A stretch of 64,000 bases of DNA, from contig NZ_KK853997.1 of assembly GCF_000696185.1 (NCBI RefSeq), positions 4,196,410 to 4,260,409 on the forward strand, written 5' to 3'. Positions within the stretch are counted from its first letter, which is position 1. Every line of letters starts with the position of its first letter. The notes under the pieces are model-generated. The model had not been told where the DNA came from. It worked only from the letters and a program-made list of their open reading frames with translations, and did not search any database. The position numbers and the translations under genes are program-made. This document shows, one piece after another, positions 53,373 to 61,442 of this stretch. The DNA is from Kitasatospora cheerisanensis KCTC 2395. Lineage in GTDB: Bacteria > Actinomycetota > Actinomycetes > Streptomycetales > Streptomycetaceae.

Positions 53373-54551
53373 TCAGCGGGTGACGGAGAAGGGCATCGAC
53401 GGCAGCGGCTCGCCGTTCTCGTCCTTGCCGAGCAGGTCGCTGCCGACGACCGTCAGCCGGCCGCCGAGCTCCATGACGGCGCGCGGGATGCGGCCCTGCG
53501 GGGCGGTGCCCTGCGGGATGTCCAGCGGCTGCCAGCCGTGCGCCGTCAACCGGGCGCCGACCGGCCGGAACCGGCCGCCCTCCTTGGCCGCGCCCACGAC
53601 GGCGACGCCGCCCGCGACGCGGGTCAGGCCGTTCAACTGGCCCGCCCCGATGCCGGTCTCCTGGCTGCTCCAGCCGCGGCCGTCGTAGTGGACGACCAGG
53701 GCGTGGTCGTCGGTGCGGGACATGCCGGTGTCGGTGCCGGACGCCCAGATGTCGTTCGGGCCCACCGCGACCAGCTGGGTCAGCTCGCCGAAGCGCGAGT
53801 CCAGGTCCGGCACGGCGACCCGGTTCCAGCTGCGGCCGTCGTAGTGCAGCAGCAGCGGGCGCGGCCAGCCCTCCGGGGTGCCGATCTCGCCGACGGCCCA
53901 GACGTCGGAGGGGCCGGTGGCGACCACGTCGCGGAGCGTCCAGTAGTCGCTGTCGATCCTGGGACCCTCGACCTGCTCCCAGGACGTGCCGTTCCAGTGC
54001 TCGATCAGGCCGAGGAAGGTCAGGATGTCGTCCGGCTGGTAGTAGCCGGCCGCCCACACGTCGTCGGGGCCGCCGGCCGCGGCGATGCCGTTGATCCCGG
54101 CCGCCAGCGAGCGCGCCGGGGCGGGCGCGTCCTGCACCTGCCAGCGTCCGCCCTGGTAGCGGGCGGTCGGAATGCCGGTCGCGGTGCCGTACTTGAGGCC
54201 GGTCGCCCAGGTGGCACCGGCGCCGTCGGCCTCGACCGAACGGGCGCTCAGGCCGTCGGGGAGGGCGAGTTCGGTCCAGTCCCCGCGGGCCCCGTCGCGG
54301 GCGAACGCCACCGGCGCGGTGCTGGTCTCCCGGCCCTTCCCGAACTGCCGGAAGCCCACCGCCCACGCGGTGCGGCCGTTGGCGGTCGGGCCTGCGTCCT
54401 GGATGTTCGCGTTGCCGGCCGGGAAGGCGTTCACGGTCCAGGCCCGCGCCCCCGGACGGTCGGCGCCGACGTCCTGCGCGCCGGCCGGCGCGGCCGTCGC
54501 CAGTAGCGTCCCGGTCAGCAGCAGGGTGGTCAGGGCGGTGCGTCGCTTCAT
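53373..54551 (-). CDS. Secreted beta-propeller-like protein
   Basis: A 392-residue exported protein: signal peptide TALTTLLLTGTLLATAAPAGA, then repeats of about 45 residues of the form ...DVWAAGYYQPD..., ...DVWAVGEIGT..., ...DIWASGTDTG..., with Trp-Ala-x-Gly strands and HWNGTSWEQV/HYDGRSWNRV/HYDGRGWSSQ. This is a WD-like or YCF48/kelch-type propeller fold. Last gene of an operon with a sigma factor and a membrane protein; start overlaps the previous stop (ATGA). Confidence 0.82.
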   Translation of the reverse strand: MKRRTALTTLLLTGTLLATAAPAGAQDVGADRPGARAWTVNAFPAGNANIQDAGPTANGRTAWAVGFRQFGKGRETSTAPVAFARDGARGDWTELALPDGLSARSVEADGAGATWATGLKYGTATGIPTARYQGGRWQVQDAPAPARSLAAGINGIAAAGGPDDVWAAGYYQPDDILTFLGLIEHWNGTSWEQVEGPRIDSDYWTLRDVVATGPSDVWAVGEIGTPEGWPRPLLLHYDGRSWNRVAVPDLDSRFGELTQLVAVGPNDIWASGTDTGMSRTDDHALVVHYDGRGWSSQETGIGAGQLNGLTRVAGGVAVVGAAKEGGRFRPVGARLTAHGWQPLDIPQGTAPQGRIPRAVMELGGRLTVVGSDLLGKDENGEPLPSMPFSVTR

Positions 54552-55411
54552 CGGTTCTCTCCTTCGTTGTGGGACACCTGGGGTTCCTCCACCGGGTGCA
54601 GGTCGGCCTCCCGGACCAGGTCCAGGACCTGCGGGGACCCGACGAACGCCGCCATCTGATCGGCCGTCACCGGCGCCGACGTGTTCGTGCGACCGTCGGG
54701 GCTGACGGAGACGGACACGTCACTGCCGCCGACGTGGAAGGAGGCCATGGTGAGCGTCACCGAGCCGTTGCCCTCGGGGACGACCCGGACGGCGACCGGC
54801 GTGCCGTCCGACAGCCGCACCACCCGGCAGGTGCCGAGCTTGTCGACCGGGCCGGGGGTGCAGGTCCGCTCCGTCGCGGCGCCGGGGGCGGGCCGCACCG
54901 AGAACCGGACGAAGTGGCTGCCCAGCGGGGACTCCGCCAGGTAGCTGCTCACGTCGTCGGCGACCAGCCGGATGTCGCCGACCGCCGGCGGCAGCAGGTC
55001 CTGCAGCGTGCGGGCCGTCGCCTGGCGGAACGCGTCGATCCGCTGCCGCTCGGCCTCCGGCAGCGGGGCCGGCGGTGCGGCCGGCGAGGCGGTGGGCGTG
55101 AACGTCACCGTCGGGAAGACCCGCGGCACCGTCGTGTTCCCCGCCTGCACCCCGACCGGACCCGGACCGCCCCCGGTGCCGGGCAGCGCGCCGATCCCCG
55201 TCACCGCCAGCGCGGCCGTGCACGCCGCCGCCCCGCCGACCGCCACCCGCGACCGCAGCCGCCGGCGCCGCCCGTCCCGCACCGCCCGGGCGGTCAGCCC
55301 GAGCGGCTCGGCCAGGCCGTCCGTGACCCGGTCCATCGCCTCTCTCACGAACAGCGCCTCCGGCGCCCGCTCCTGCACGTCATGCTCCTTCACGGTCTCG
55401 GTCCGATTCAT
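54548..55411 (-). CDS. Membrane protein, probable anti-sigma factor
   Basis: A 287-residue protein: cytoplasmic N-terminus of about 60 residues, one membrane helix (VAVGGAAACTAALAVTGIGAL), then an extracytoplasmic domain with a Cys pair. It starts nine bases after the stop of the sigma factor gene and is the usual place for a transmembrane anti-sigma factor, although no zinc motif or anti-sigma family signature is recognised. It overlaps the downstream propeller gene. Confidence 0.7.
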   Translation of the reverse strand: MNRTETVKEHDVQERAPEALFVREAMDRVTDGLAEPLGLTARAVRDGRRRRLRSRVAVGGAAACTAALAVTGIGALPGTGGGPGPVGVQAGNTTVPRVFPTVTFTPTASPAAPPAPLPEAERQRIDAFRQATARTLQDLLPPAVGDIRLVADDVSSYLAESPLGSHFVRFSVRPAPGAATERTCTPGPVDKLGTCRVVRLSDGTPVAVRVVPEGNGSVTLTMASFHVGGSDVSVSVSPDGRTNTSAPVTADQMAAFVGSPQVLDLVREADLHPVEEPQVSHNEGENR

Positions 55412-55420
55412 GGCGCGTCC

Positions 55421-55924
55421 TCACGCGGACGCGTACGGGCTGGGCTCGCCGAGCTGCTCGCGGAGCCGGGCCAGGGCCCGCGAGCACTGGCTCTTGACGG
55501 TGCCGGTGCTGCAGCCGAGGAGGTCGGCCACCGTCTCCACGCTGAGGTCCTCCCAGTACCGCAGGACGACCATCGCCCGGGCCCGTGCCGGGAGTTCGGC
55601 CAGCGCGCTCAGCAGCGTCACCCGCAGGTCGGCGTCGCCGTGGGCGGCCGCCGCCGGGGTGCTCGCCAGCACCCCGATCCGCTGCGCCACCGACCGCCGG
55701 CGCTGCTCCGCCAGGAAGGTGCGGGTCAGCACGGTGCGGGCGTAGGCGTCGAGGTTCTCCATCCGGGACGCCCGCCGCCAGTGCGCGAACAGCTTGGCCA
55801 GCGTGGCCTGGGCCAGGTCCTCGGCCCGGTGCGCGTCCCCGCACAGCAGGTACGCCGTCCGGTACAGCCGCTGCCCCCGCGCCGCCGCGTACTCCTCGAA
55901 GTTCAACGTGCCGTGTCCGCGCAT
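55421..55924 (-). CDS. RNA polymerase sigma factor, SigE family
   Basis: A 167-residue ECF-type sigma factor of the SigE-like group. Region 2: FEEYAAARGQRLYRTAYLLCGDAHRAEDLAQATLAKLFAHW; region 4: LSALAELPARARAMVVLRYWEDLSVETVADLLGCSTGTVKSQCSRALARLRE. It would direct RNA polymerase to a small regulon, probably including this operon. ATG 55924. The next gene is likely its anti-sigma partner. Confidence 0.9.
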   Translation of the reverse strand: MRGHGTLNFEEYAAARGQRLYRTAYLLCGDAHRAEDLAQATLAKLFAHWRRASRMENLDAYARTVLTRTFLAEQRRRSVAQRIGVLASTPAAAAHGDADLRVTLLSALAELPARARAMVVLRYWEDLSVETVADLLGCSTGTVKSQCSRALARLREQLGEPSPYASA

Positions 55925-56005
55925 CCCGCCCCTCCGCCTGGCTCGCGTCTCTCACCCGTCCTCAATGCGCGAGCCCGGCGAAAGGTTGAGCCCCGGAACG
56001 CGGAA

Positions 56006-56043
56006 AACCCGCGTGCCCCGTCCGGGGACGGGGCACGCGGGTT
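56006..56043. terminator. Terminator hairpin
   Basis: An 18-base stem (56006-56023 with 56026-56043), with a two-base loop and A/T residues at its foot, between the sigma factor and pirin genes. Confidence 0.8.
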
Positions 56044-56188
56044 CGAACGGTGACGGAACGTCAGTAAATTTCCCCGGTCAGCCGGGCAGCACCTGCCAGG
56101 AGCCGGCGCCCGGGCCGCGGTCCGAGTAGGGGGCCGGTGGAGACGGGAGCCCGGCGGCGTACGGATCGGGGCGGCCGGTGGTCGAAAC

Positions 56189-56240
56189 GGAACCGCCCGC
56201 GTGGCCGCCCCGGTCGGGGCGGGCGCACGCGGGCGGTTCC
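56189..56240. terminator. Hairpin after pirin
   Basis: Outer arms of 15 bases (56189-56203 with 56226-56240) enclose a smaller CCGCCCC/GGGGCGG stem. It lies 15 bases after the pirin stop and probably ends pirin transcription. Confidence 0.75.
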
Positions 56241-56254
56241 GGCGGAGGCGTCGG

Positions 56255-57214
56255 TCAGTGGCCGTCGGCGGGGACGGTGCCGAGGCGGCCGGCCTGGAAG
56301 TCCTCCATGGCCTGCTGGAGTTCGCGGTGGCTGTTCATCACGAACGGGCCGTAGTGGGCGACGGGTTCGCGGATCGGGAGGCCGCCGAGGAGGACGACCT
56401 CGAAGTTGTTGTCGCGGGAGTCCTGCTTCTCGTCGGCGCGCAGGGTGATCGAGTCGCCGTCGCCGAAGACGACCGCCTGGCCCCGGTGGAAGGGGCGCTG
56501 CTCGGCGCCGGCCGAGCCGTTGCCGGCGAGGCCGTAGGCGAGGGCGTTGAAGTCGGAGCGCCAGGGCAGGGTGATCTGGGCGCCGGGGTTGATCGACGCG
56601 TGGATCATGGTGATCGGGGTGTGGGTGGCGCCGGGGCCCTGGTGGCCGTCCAGCTCGCCGGCGATGACGCGCAGCAGCGCGCCGCCGTCCGGGGTGCTGA
56701 GGAGCTTGACGTTGCCGCCGCGGATGTCCTGGTACTTCGGGGCGATCATCTTGTCCGAGGCCGGCAGGTTGACCCAGAGCTGCAGGCCGTGGAAGAGGCC
56801 GCCCGACTTCACCAGCGACTCCGGCGGGGTCTCGATGTGCAGCAGGCCCGAGCCGGCCGTCATCCACTGGGTGTCGCCGTCGGTGATGGTGCCGCCGCCG
56901 CCGTGCGAGTCACGGTGGATGAAGGTGCCGTCGATGATGTAGGTGACGGTCTCGAAGCCGCGGTGGGGATGCCAAGGGGTCCCCTTCGGCTCGCCGGCCG
57001 CGTAGTCCACCTCGCCCATCTGGTCCATCATGATGAACGGGTCGAGGAACTTCTGGTTGATCTTCGCGAAGGCGCGGCGGACGGGGAAGCCCTCGCCCTC
57101 GTAGCCCTCGGGTGCGGTGGCCACGGTCAGGACCGGCCGGGCGGTGCTGTGCACCGGGTCCGGCGTGGTGACGCGCGGCAGGGTCAGCGGGTTCTCGACG
57201 GTCACGGCGGGCAT
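56255..57214 (-). CDS. Pirin-family protein
   Basis: A 319-residue bicupin. The N-terminal cupin has FDPFIMMDQMGEVDY-like DPFIMMDQMG, HPHRGFETVTYIIDG with the three metal-binding His and Glu (HPHRG, ETVTY), and RDSHGGGGTITDGDTQWMTAGSG; the C-terminal Pirin_C domain follows. Pirins bind Fe(II) and some are quercetinases or redox-linked regulators. ATG 57214. Confidence 0.92.
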   Translation of the reverse strand: MPAVTVENPLTLPRVTTPDPVHSTARPVLTVATAPEGYEGEGFPVRRAFAKINQKFLDPFIMMDQMGEVDYAAGEPKGTPWHPHRGFETVTYIIDGTFIHRDSHGGGGTITDGDTQWMTAGSGLLHIETPPESLVKSGGLFHGLQLWVNLPASDKMIAPKYQDIRGGNVKLLSTPDGGALLRVIAGELDGHQGPGATHTPITMIHASINPGAQITLPWRSDFNALAYGLAGNGSAGAEQRPFHRGQAVVFGDGDSITLRADEKQDSRDNNFEVVLLGGLPIREPVAHYGPFVMNSHRELQQAMEDFQAGRLGTVPADGH

Positions 57215-57338
57215 GTCGGCCTCCTTCGGCGGGTCTGTGGCCTACGTCCACCACAGTAGTTCAACTCTCAACCACTCGCAAGGTTGAACGTTGAACTATG
57301 TGGGGGCATTCCCGCCGGGAGGGGGTGGGGAAAAGGGG

Positions 57339-57827
57339 TCAGCCGTACATCCGGCGCATGGTGAAGTCCACCATCTGCTCGACCGCGCGGGCGTCGAACA
57401 CCATCCGGTGCTCGCCCTCCATGTCCAGCGCGAAGCCGTAGCCGGTCGGCAGCAGGTCGAGCACCTCGGCGCCGGTCACCGAGAAGTGCTTGGACTCCTT
57501 GCCGGCGTACCGCTTCAGCTCCTTGAGCGAGCTGAACATCGGGATCACCGGCGTCGGGGTGTTGTGCAGCGCCAGGAAGCCGGGGCGGTCGCCGCGCGGG
57601 CAGTACACCTTCGAGGTGATGAAGATGGCCTGGAAGTCCTCCACCGGCATCGCGCCGGTGGTGAAGGCGCGCACCGCGTCCGCCAGCGAGGGCGGCGAGG
57701 GCTCGGGGTAGAGCGACTGCTGGGCGGCCTGCGGGTCGCCGTACCCGGGGCCGGGCATGCCGGGCATCCCCTGCTGCATCTGCTGCTGATAGGGGTCCTG
57801 GTAGGCGCTCTGCTCGTAGCCGTACAC
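57339..57827 (-). CDS. SseB-family protein
   Basis: A 162-residue protein: Tyr/Gln/Pro-rich N-terminal tail (residues 1-50, SAYQDPYQQQMQQGMPGMPG), then an SseB domain (AVRAFTTGAMPVEDFQAIFITSKVYCPRG). GTG 57827. SseB domains mediate protein contacts; function here unknown. It lies in divergent orientation to the acyl-CoA dehydrogenase gene. Confidence 0.85.
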   Translation of the reverse strand: MYGYEQSAYQDPYQQQMQQGMPGMPGPGYGDPQAAQQSLYPEPSPPSLADAVRAFTTGAMPVEDFQAIFITSKVYCPRGDRPGFLALHNTPTPVIPMFSSLKELKRYAGKESKHFSVTGAEVLDLLPTGYGFALDMEGEHRMVFDARAVEQMVDFTMRRMYG

Positions 57828-57947
57828 GGGACAAGGCTATCGGGCCGGACCCCGCTTGGGGGCGGGTGATCCGCACAATCCGGCGGTGGGCCCCATTGTG
57901 GGACGTGACCACGTTCATAGCTGCTTCACGTCGGAGGGGTTGAACAA

Positions 57948-57963
57948 GTTACCAACGGGTAGC
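57948..57963. promoter_or_regulatory. Possible TetR-type operator upstream of the acyl-CoA dehydrogenase
   Basis: GTTACC and GGTAGC flank AACG, a near palindrome overlapping a -10-like TAGCAT at 57960-57965. Similar TTACC-GGTAA sites serve lipid-responsive TetR regulators in actinobacteria. Assignment is by pattern only. Confidence 0.4.
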
Positions 57964-58038
57964 ATCATGGGGCGTACTGGTGGGTAAGCGGTGCGCCGTA
58001 AGCGGCTCGCCCGTGGAAGACGAACCGGAGAAACGGTC

Positions 58039-59868
58039 ATGGGTCACTACAAGTCCAACCTGCGGGACGTGGAGTTCAACCTCTTCGAGGTGTTCGGCCG
58101 CGACCAGGTGTACGGCACCGGTCCGTTCGCCGACATGGACGTCGACACCGCGAAGAACATCCTCAGCGAGATCTCCCGGCTGGCCGAGAACGACCTCGCC
58201 GCCTCCTTCACCGACACCGACCGCAACCCGCCGGTGTTCGACCCGGAGACCAACACCGCTCCGATCCCGGAGACCTTCAAGAAGAGCTACCAGACGTTCA
58301 TGGACGCCGAGTGGTGGCGCCTGGGCATCCCGGAGGGCATCGGCGGCCAGGTCACCCCGAACTCCCTGGTCTGGGCGTATGCGGAGCAGGTGCTCGGCTC
58401 CAACCCCGCGATCTGGATGTACTCCTCCGGCCCGGCCTTCGCCGGCGTCGTCTACGACGAGGGCACCGAGGAGCAGCAGAAGGTCGCCGAGCGCATGGTC
58501 GAGGGCCTGTGGGGCGCCACCATGGTGCTGACCGAGCCCGACGCGGGCTCCGACGTGGGCGCCGGCCGCACCAAGGCGATCAAGCAGGAGGACGGCTCCT
58601 GGCACATCGAGGGCGTCAAGCGCTTCATCACCTCGGGCGAGCACGACATGTCCGAGAACATCATCCACCTGGTGCTGGCCCGCCCCGAGGGCGGCAAGCC
58701 GGGCACCAAGGGCCTCGGTCTGTACATCGTCCCGAAGTACGACTTCGACTGGGAGACCGGCGAGATCGGCGAGCGCAACGGCGCCTACGCCACCAACGTC
58801 GAGCACAAGATGGGCCTCAAGGCCTCCAACACGTGCGAGATGACCTTCGGCGCCAAGCACCCCGCCAAGGGCTGGCTGCTCGGCGAGAAGGTCGACGGCA
58901 TCCGCCAGATGTTCAAGATCATCGAGTTCGCCCGGATGATGGTCGGCACGAAGGCCATCGCCACCCTGTCCACCGGCTACCTGAACGCGCTGGAGTACGC
59001 CAAGGAGCGCGTGCAGGGCGCCGACATCTCGCAGTTCATGGACAAGACCGCGCCGCGCGTCACCATCACCCACCACCCGGACGTGCGCCGCTCGCTGCTG
59101 ACCCAGAAGGCGTACGCCGAGGGCATGCGCGCCCTCGTCCTCTACACCGCCTCGGTGCAGGACGACATGCTGGCCGCCCGCCTGCGCGGTGAGCACGACG
59201 CCGCCGCCGAGCGCCTGAACGACCTGCTGCTGCCGATCGTCAAGGGCTACGGCTCGGAGAAGTCCTACGAGCAGCTCGCCCAGTCGCTGCAGACCTTCGG
59301 CGGCTCCGGCTACCTGCAGGAGTACCCGATCGAGCAGTACATCCGGGACGCCAAGATCGACACCCTGTACGAGGGCACCACCGCCATCCAGGGCCAGGAC
59401 TTCTTCTTCCGGAAGATCGTCAAGGACGGCGGCCAGGCGCTGACCGCGGTCAACGAGCAGATCCAGAAGTTCCTCGCCTCGAACGAGGGCGGCGAGGCGC
59501 TGGCCGCCGAGCGCGAGCTGCTCGCCAAGGCCGCCGGCGACCTGGAGGCCATCGTCGGCAAGCTGATCGCCGACCTGACGGCCGTCGAGCAGGACGTCAA
59601 GAACATGTACAAGGTGGGCCAGAACACCACCCGCCTGCTCATGGTCTCCGGCGACGTGGTGGTCGGCTGGCTGCTGCTCCGCCAGGCCGCGGTCGCGCTG
59701 GCCAAGCTGGAGGCCGGCGCCTCCGAGAAGGACGTCCCCTTCTACCAGGGCAAGGTCGCCGCGGCGAAGCACTTCGCCCGCACCGTGCTGCCGACCACCG
59801 CTCCGCAGCGCCAGATCGCCGAGGCCGTCGACAACGAGCTGATGGACCTCGCCGAGGAGGCGTTCTGA
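58039..59868 (+). CDS. Acyl-CoA dehydrogenase with C-terminal extension
   Basis: A 609-residue FAD-dependent dehydrogenase for fatty acyl-CoA beta-oxidation. The FAD/substrate motifs are VLTEPDAGSDVGAGRTKA, FITSGEHD and the catalytic loop at DTLYEGTTAIQGQDF, with the Glu of YEGT serving as base. The last 130 residues form the extra helical domain of the long ACAD group (AcdA/FadE-like). ATG 58039 was chosen for GGAG upstream. A terminator follows. Confidence 0.93.
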   Translation: MGHYKSNLRDVEFNLFEVFGRDQVYGTGPFADMDVDTAKNILSEISRLAENDLAASFTDTDRNPPVFDPETNTAPIPETFKKSYQTFMDAEWWRLGIPEGIGGQVTPNSLVWAYAEQVLGSNPAIWMYSSGPAFAGVVYDEGTEEQQKVAERMVEGLWGATMVLTEPDAGSDVGAGRTKAIKQEDGSWHIEGVKRFITSGEHDMSENIIHLVLARPEGGKPGTKGLGLYIVPKYDFDWETGEIGERNGAYATNVEHKMGLKASNTCEMTFGAKHPAKGWLLGEKVDGIRQMFKIIEFARMMVGTKAIATLSTGYLNALEYAKERVQGADISQFMDKTAPRVTITHHPDVRRSLLTQKAYAEGMRALVLYTASVQDDMLAARLRGEHDAAAERLNDLLLPIVKGYGSEKSYEQLAQSLQTFGGSGYLQEYPIEQYIRDAKIDTLYEGTTAIQGQDFFFRKIVKDGGQALTAVNEQIQKFLASNEGGEALAAERELLAKAAGDLEAIVGKLIADLTAVEQDVKNMYKVGQNTTRLLMVSGDVVVGWLLLRQAAVALAKLEAGASEKDVPFYQGKVAAAKHFARTVLPTTAPQRQIAEAVDNELMDLAEEAF

Positions 59869-59931
59869 TCCGGCACTGACCGACGCGGCCCCGGACCGGC
59901 CGCCCGATCGACTGCCTGACCCACCCTCACA

Positions 59932-59964
59932 CCGCGGGGCCCGGTTCATCACCGGGCCCCGCGG
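59932..59964 (+). terminator. Terminator after the acyl-CoA dehydrogenase gene
   Basis: A 14-base stem (59932-59945 with 59951-59964) followed by CGTTGTGT. Confidence 0.85.
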
Positions 59965-60097
59965 CGTTGTGTCGCGCCCCGCTCACTGTTGTGTCACCGT
60001 TGCGGACTTCACACGGCCCTGTCCGTGTACGGGCATATGCTCAGGGGGCGGGCCCGTAACCCCCATCAGGCCCGGCCGCCCTCAACCCAGGAGCAAA

Positions 60098-61399
60098 ATG
60101 TCGACCGCCGCCCGCACGGCCCACTTCGACCGGAAGCACACGGACGACCTGATCGCCTTCCTCGCCGCCTCCCCCTCCCCGTACCACGCGGTGCAGAGTG
60201 CGGCCGAGCGGCTGGAGCGGGTCGGCTTCCGACGGGTCCGTGAGACGGATGCCTGGGACGGCGGCAGCGGCGGCCGCTACCTGGTGCGCGGCGGCGCCCT
60301 GATGGCCTGGTACGTCCCCGAGGGCGCCGGACCGGCCACCCCCTACCGCGTGGTCGGCACCCACACCGACTCGCCGAACCTGCGGGTCAAGCCCGTCCCC
60401 GACACCGGCTCGGCCGGCTGGCGGCAGATCGCCGTCGAGATCTACGGCGGCGTCCCGCTCAACACCTGGCTCGACCGCGACCTCGGCCTGTCCGGCCGGC
60501 TCGCGCTCCGCGACGGCTCCACCCGCCTGGTCCACCTCGACGAGCCGCTGCTGCGCGTCCCGCAGCTCGCCATCCACCTCGACCGCGGCGTCAACGACGG
60601 CCTCAAGCTCGACCGGCAGCGCCACCTGACGCCGATCTGGGGACTCGGCGACACCACCGAGGGCGCCCTGCTCGACTACGTCGCCGAGAAGGCCGGCCTC
60701 GCCGCCGCCGACGTCACCGGCTGGGACCTGATGGCCCACGACGTCCAGCCGCCCGCCTACCTCGGCCGCGACCGCGAACTGCTGGCCGGCCCGCGCCTGG
60801 ACAACCAGCTGTCCGTGCACGCCGCCACCGCCGCGCTCGCCGCCGTCGCCGAGGCCGGCGGCGAGCTGCCGTACATCCCGGTGCTCGCCGCGTTCGACCA
60901 CGAGGAGACCGGCAGCGAGTCCGACACCGGCGCGCAGAGCCCGCTGCTCGGCAACGTGCTGGAGCGCTCCTGCTACGCCCGCGGCGGCACCGCCGAGGAC
61001 CGCGCCCGCGCGCTGGCCGGCACCGTCTGCCTCTCCTCCGACATGGGGCACGCCGTCCACCCCAACTACAGCGAGCGGCACGAGCCCGGCCACCACCCGC
61101 TGCCCAACGGCGGCCCCATCCTCAAGGTCAACGTCAACAACCGGTACGCCACCGACGGCGTCGGCCGGGCCGTGTTCACCGCCGCCTGCGAGAAGGCCGG
61201 CGTGCCGTGGCAGACCTTCGTCTCCAACAACGCGATGCCCTGCGGCACCACCATCGGCCCGATCACCGCCGCCCGCCTCGGCATCACCACCGTCGACTGC
61301 GGCATCGCGGCGCTGTCCATGCACTCCGCGCGCGAGCTGTGCGGCGCCGAGGACCCGCACTACCTGGCCGGCGCCATCAAGGCGTTCCTGGAGGGCTGA
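60098..61399 (+). CDS. M18 family aminopeptidase (ApeB-like)
   Basis: A 433-residue metallo-aminopeptidase. Metal ligands appear in the order VVGTHTDSPNL, GPRLDNQLS, FDHEETGSESD and SSDMGHAVHPNY, with a final His in LSMHSARELCG. It would remove N-terminal residues, typically acidic ones, from peptides in the cytoplasm. ATG 60098 follows CAGGAGC. Confidence 0.93.
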   Translation: MSTAARTAHFDRKHTDDLIAFLAASPSPYHAVQSAAERLERVGFRRVRETDAWDGGSGGRYLVRGGALMAWYVPEGAGPATPYRVVGTHTDSPNLRVKPVPDTGSAGWRQIAVEIYGGVPLNTWLDRDLGLSGRLALRDGSTRLVHLDEPLLRVPQLAIHLDRGVNDGLKLDRQRHLTPIWGLGDTTEGALLDYVAEKAGLAAADVTGWDLMAHDVQPPAYLGRDRELLAGPRLDNQLSVHAATAALAAVAEAGGELPYIPVLAAFDHEETGSESDTGAQSPLLGNVLERSCYARGGTAEDRARALAGTVCLSSDMGHAVHPNYSERHEPGHHPLPNGGPILKVNVNNRYATDGVGRAVFTAACEKAGVPWQTFVSNNAMPCGTTIGPITAARLGITTVDCGIAALSMHSARELCGAEDPHYLAGAIKAFLEG

Positions 61400-61406
61400 G
61401 GGGGCC

Positions 61407-61435
61407 TCAGGGTGTGGGCGGGGCCCACACCCTGA
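61407..61435. terminator. Bidirectional terminator
   Basis: A 13-base stem (61407-61419 with 61423-61435) with a GGG loop, between the aminopeptidase and the convergent thioredoxin-NHL gene. Confidence 0.82.
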
Positions 61436-61442
61436 CCGAGCG

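Larger units (their letters stand above)
55925..56254. other. Intergenic region between sigma factor and pirin genes
   Basis: 330 bases holding two hairpins (56006-56043 and 56189-56240) that probably terminate pirin transcription, and a 58-codon open frame that continues from the pirin stop to 56078 without its own start. No confirmed gene. Confidence 0.6.

Noticed and set aside
57949..59952. 667-codon open frame opposite the acyl-CoA dehydrogenase
   Set aside because: Leu/Gly/Val-rich antisense shadow; FAD enzyme motifs on the plus strand are unambiguous.
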